A DNA stretch of 25,519 nucleotides from an uncultured Eubacteriales bacterium (GTDB lineage Bacteria > Bacillota > Clostridia > Oscillospirales > Acutalibacteraceae): NCBI GenBank assembly GCA_900540235.1, contig UQEY01000028.1:1-25519 (forward strand), read 5' to 3'. The position numbers were made by a program, and so were the translations under genes. How positions within the stretch are numbered: position 1 is the first letter of the stretch; each line of letters opens with the position of its first letter. The notes under the pieces are model-generated. The model saw only the letters and a program-made list of their open reading frames with translations. It searched no databases and was not told the DNA's origin. Shown one piece after another: positions 24,113 to 25,519 of the stretch.

Positions 24113-25390
24113 TCAATCATAATACTTGTCAAGTTCTTCTTCGCATTTTTCGTACTTTTTGATTTTAGGTTTTTTGTAAATTTTACCCCTTGCCACAACA
24201 ATATACGGCTGGCTGAGGGCACGAAAATCTTCAAGCGGGTTTGAAATTGATATAAGCATATCGGCGCATTTACCAACTTCTATACTGCCCGTGATATTAT
24301 CAATGCCAAGTATTTTTGCATTATTAAGCGTAGCAGTATAAAGTGCAAACTCAGGAGTTACGCCCACATTCTTTTCAAAATAATGAAGTTCTCGCCACAT
24401 ATTGTAATGTGTTGTATAAGGGCAACCCGTATCAGTGCCCAAACCGACAGTAATTCCGTTTTCAAGCGCCGTTTTTGAGCCGATAATCATATTGTTATAA
24501 ACAATGTTAGAATTATACTGCACCGCTTCGCTTATGCCGAGCGTTTCCCTTTCAAACTTAGCCATAGGAAGCGCAGGAGAAATGGTGCAAACCATAACGG
24601 CATTATTTTTCTTAAACGCTTCAATCTCTCTTTCGCTCAAAACAGAGCCGTGCTCGATTGAATCAACACCGTTTTCAACCGCAGTTCTCACACCCTCAGG
24701 GCTTTGTACATGAGCGGCTACCTTTAAGCCGTAGCTGTGTGCTCTGTCGCAACACGCTTTAATCATATCGGCTTGCATCATAAGTTTGCCCGGTTCGCCC
24801 TTAACCTTTGCGTCCATAACGCCACCGGTTATCATAAGCTTAACAAGGTCAACATTTTGACTTTTAAGTTCATCCACCATTTTTACGGCTTCGTCAATAT
24901 TTGCCGCTGGTCTTGTTACAGAACCCACCATATGACCGTGAGGCACGCCTATCGCAAAATTGGAAACAAGCATTCTCGGTCCGTCAAGCTTGCCCGAATT
25001 GATTTTATCTCTGAGCCTTGTGTCAAGATTATCAAGACCGCCGACTGCACGAACGGTTGTTACGCCTGCCATAAGACCCTGCATTGCGTAAGCGTGGCAC
25101 ATTTTAATCACAAGCGCCCTTGACAAAGACGATGACAAAGCTATTTTGGTAAGTTCGTTCGTTTTCATCGGTTTGTTTTGCGGTTTGCCACCCGCAGGCA
25201 AATGGACATGCAGATTGATAAGACCCGGCATTAAATATTTTCCTGTCAGGTCAATCACATTGTCGCAAGTTTTGTTGATTTTTCCGATTTGAACGATTTT
25301 GTCATTTTCAATCATAACATCAATACCGTTTATGATTTTCATATCCTCTCTGCCGTCAAGAAGATTGCAATTTTTAAATATCGTTTTCAT
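24113..25390 (-). CDS. Metal-dependent amidohydrolase (imidazolonepropionase/prolidase-like)
   Basis: A 425-residue amidohydrolase-superfamily enzyme. The N-terminal beta-sandwich ends in LMPGLINLHVH with metal ligands H61 and H63. The TIM barrel supplies K184 in VKLMITGG (probable carboxylated bridging lysine), H227 in AAHVQ, H247 in SIEHG and D320 in GLGTDTG. GKCADMLI begins the return to the small domain. The lysine-bridged binuclear plan and the order of motifs match the prolidase-like/imidazolonepropionase-related group, which hydrolyse Xaa-Pro or Xaa-Arg/Lys-type dipeptides or N-acyl amino acids. True HutI lacks the bridging lysine, so histidine degradation is unlikely. No signal peptide. 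ATG with AAGGTGATAAT upstream and its own promoter. Confidence 0.9.
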   Translation of the reverse strand: MKTIFKNCNLLDGREDMKIINGIDVMIENDKIVQIGKINKTCDNVIDLTGKYLMPGLINLHVHLPAGGKPQNKPMKTNELTKIALSSSLSRALVIKMCHAYAMQGLMAGVTTVRAVGGLDNLDTRLRDKINSGKLDGPRMLVSNFAIGVPHGHMVGSVTRPAANIDEAVKMVDELKSQNVDLVKLMITGGVMDAKVKGEPGKLMMQADMIKACCDRAHSYGLKVAAHVQSPEGVRTAVENGVDSIEHGSVLSEREIEAFKKNNAVMVCTISPALPMAKFERETLGISEAVQYNSNIVYNNMIIGSKTALENGITVGLGTDTGCPYTTHYNMWRELHYFEKNVGVTPEFALYTATLNNAKILGIDNITGSIEVGKCADMLISISNPLEDFRALSQPYIVVARGKIYKKPKIKKYEKCEEELDKYYD

Positions 25391-25427
25391 ATTATCACCT
25401 TAACACCCGTAAAGTTATTGTATTTTC

Positions 25428-25456
25428 ATTTTAACAAAAAATATTGGGATAATCAA
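25428..25456 (-). promoter_or_regulatory. Promoter of the amidohydrolase gene
   Basis: Minus strand TTGATT and TAAAAT with 17 nt between, about 38 nt upstream of the ATG. It lies next to the right end repeat, whose inner edge is at 25467. Confidence 0.6.
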
Positions 25457-25466
25457 CTGTTGTCGA

Positions 25467-25519
25467 TAAATTATAGTTTATCTTAACATAGGTTTCTCTC
25501 CTATCGACGGCGAAGCCGC
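25467..25519 (-). repeat. Right copy of an inverted end repeat
   Basis: Reverse complement of 12-64 with three mismatches, running to the last base of the window. It lies upstream of the amidohydrolase promoter, whereas the left copy lies at the 3' end of the antiporter gene, so it does not have a fixed place relative to genes. Confidence 0.8.

Noticed and set aside
24737..25123. Plus-strand open frame of 128 codons
   Set aside because: Wholly antisense to the amidohydrolase gene, which has all its metal-binding motifs.
24113..25390. HutI imidazolonepropionase of histidine degradation
   Set aside because: The bridging lysine in VKLMITGG and the absence of other hut genes favour the prolidase-like amidohydrolases.
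1..25519. Circular molecule suggested by matching ends
   Set aside because: The end repeats are inverted, not direct, so they do not show circularity; there are no replication or mobilisation genes.

Overview
The window looks like chromosome from an AT-rich, Gram-positive anaerobe of the Clostridia, probably a gut Oscillospirales/Lachnospirales-type bacterium. The reasons are the strong Shine-Dalgarno sequences (AAGGAG/GGGAGG), sigma-A promoters with 17-bp spacers, a T-box leader, a fluoride-type riboswitch, a low-GC Gram-positive style two-component/ABC peptide-response module, and genes for galacto-/lacto-N-biose use as known in gut Clostridia. The genus cannot be read from the sequence. 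No tRNA, rRNA, CRISPR array, transposase or phage gene was seen. Both window ends carry the same ~53-bp sequence in inverted orientation, probably a dispersed repeat.

Layout. (1) 62-3018, minus strand: a CPA-type cation/proton antiporter behind a fluoride-type riboswitch with an intrinsic terminator, and upstream of it a GPH-family (MelB-like) sugar:cation symporter. A long bulged RNA hairpin lies between the two. (2) 3166-5093, minus strand: a compact operon of an unknown 173-aa protein, an RluA-family pseudouridine synthase and a small membrane protein with a PH-like tail. (3) 5216-5884, plus strand: an SDR reductase resembling the EF-P 5-aminopentanone reductase YmfI, divergent from the operon above. 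(4) 5972-12386, plus strand: response regulator, histidine kinase, ABC ATPase, 886-aa FtsX-type permease and a membrane-anchored protein with three Ig-like repeats. The regulator pair and the transporter genes are separate transcripts divided by a terminator, and each is preceded by the same palindrome CTTAC-N6-GTAAG, a likely operator for the regulator. (5) 12529-16421, minus strand: sbcC and sbcD. (6) 16604-20513, plus strand: a 151-aa helical protein, a beta-helix protein and a GH112 phosphorylase. I read the first two as a split GH136 lacto-N-biosidase (helper plus catalytic subunit). (7) 20583-22283, minus strand: cstA behind a T-box leader. (8) 22790-25390, minus strand: a patatin-like lipase, a small membrane protein with a histone-H1-like tail, and a metal-dependent amidohydrolase.

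How the genes work together. The clearest pathway is region 6: GH136 would release lacto-N-biose (or a related disaccharide), which GH112 would split with phosphate to galactose-1-phosphate and N-acetylhexosamine. Neither the helper nor the catalytic protein shows a signal peptide, so the chain would act inside the cell on imported oligosaccharide. Region 4 is a self-contained envelope-stress or antimicrobial-peptide response unit whose kinase lacks an extracellular sensor, so the permease or its Ig-repeat partner probably supplies the signal. The rest is housekeeping (RNA modification, DNA repair, transport) with RNA-based control of two transporters.
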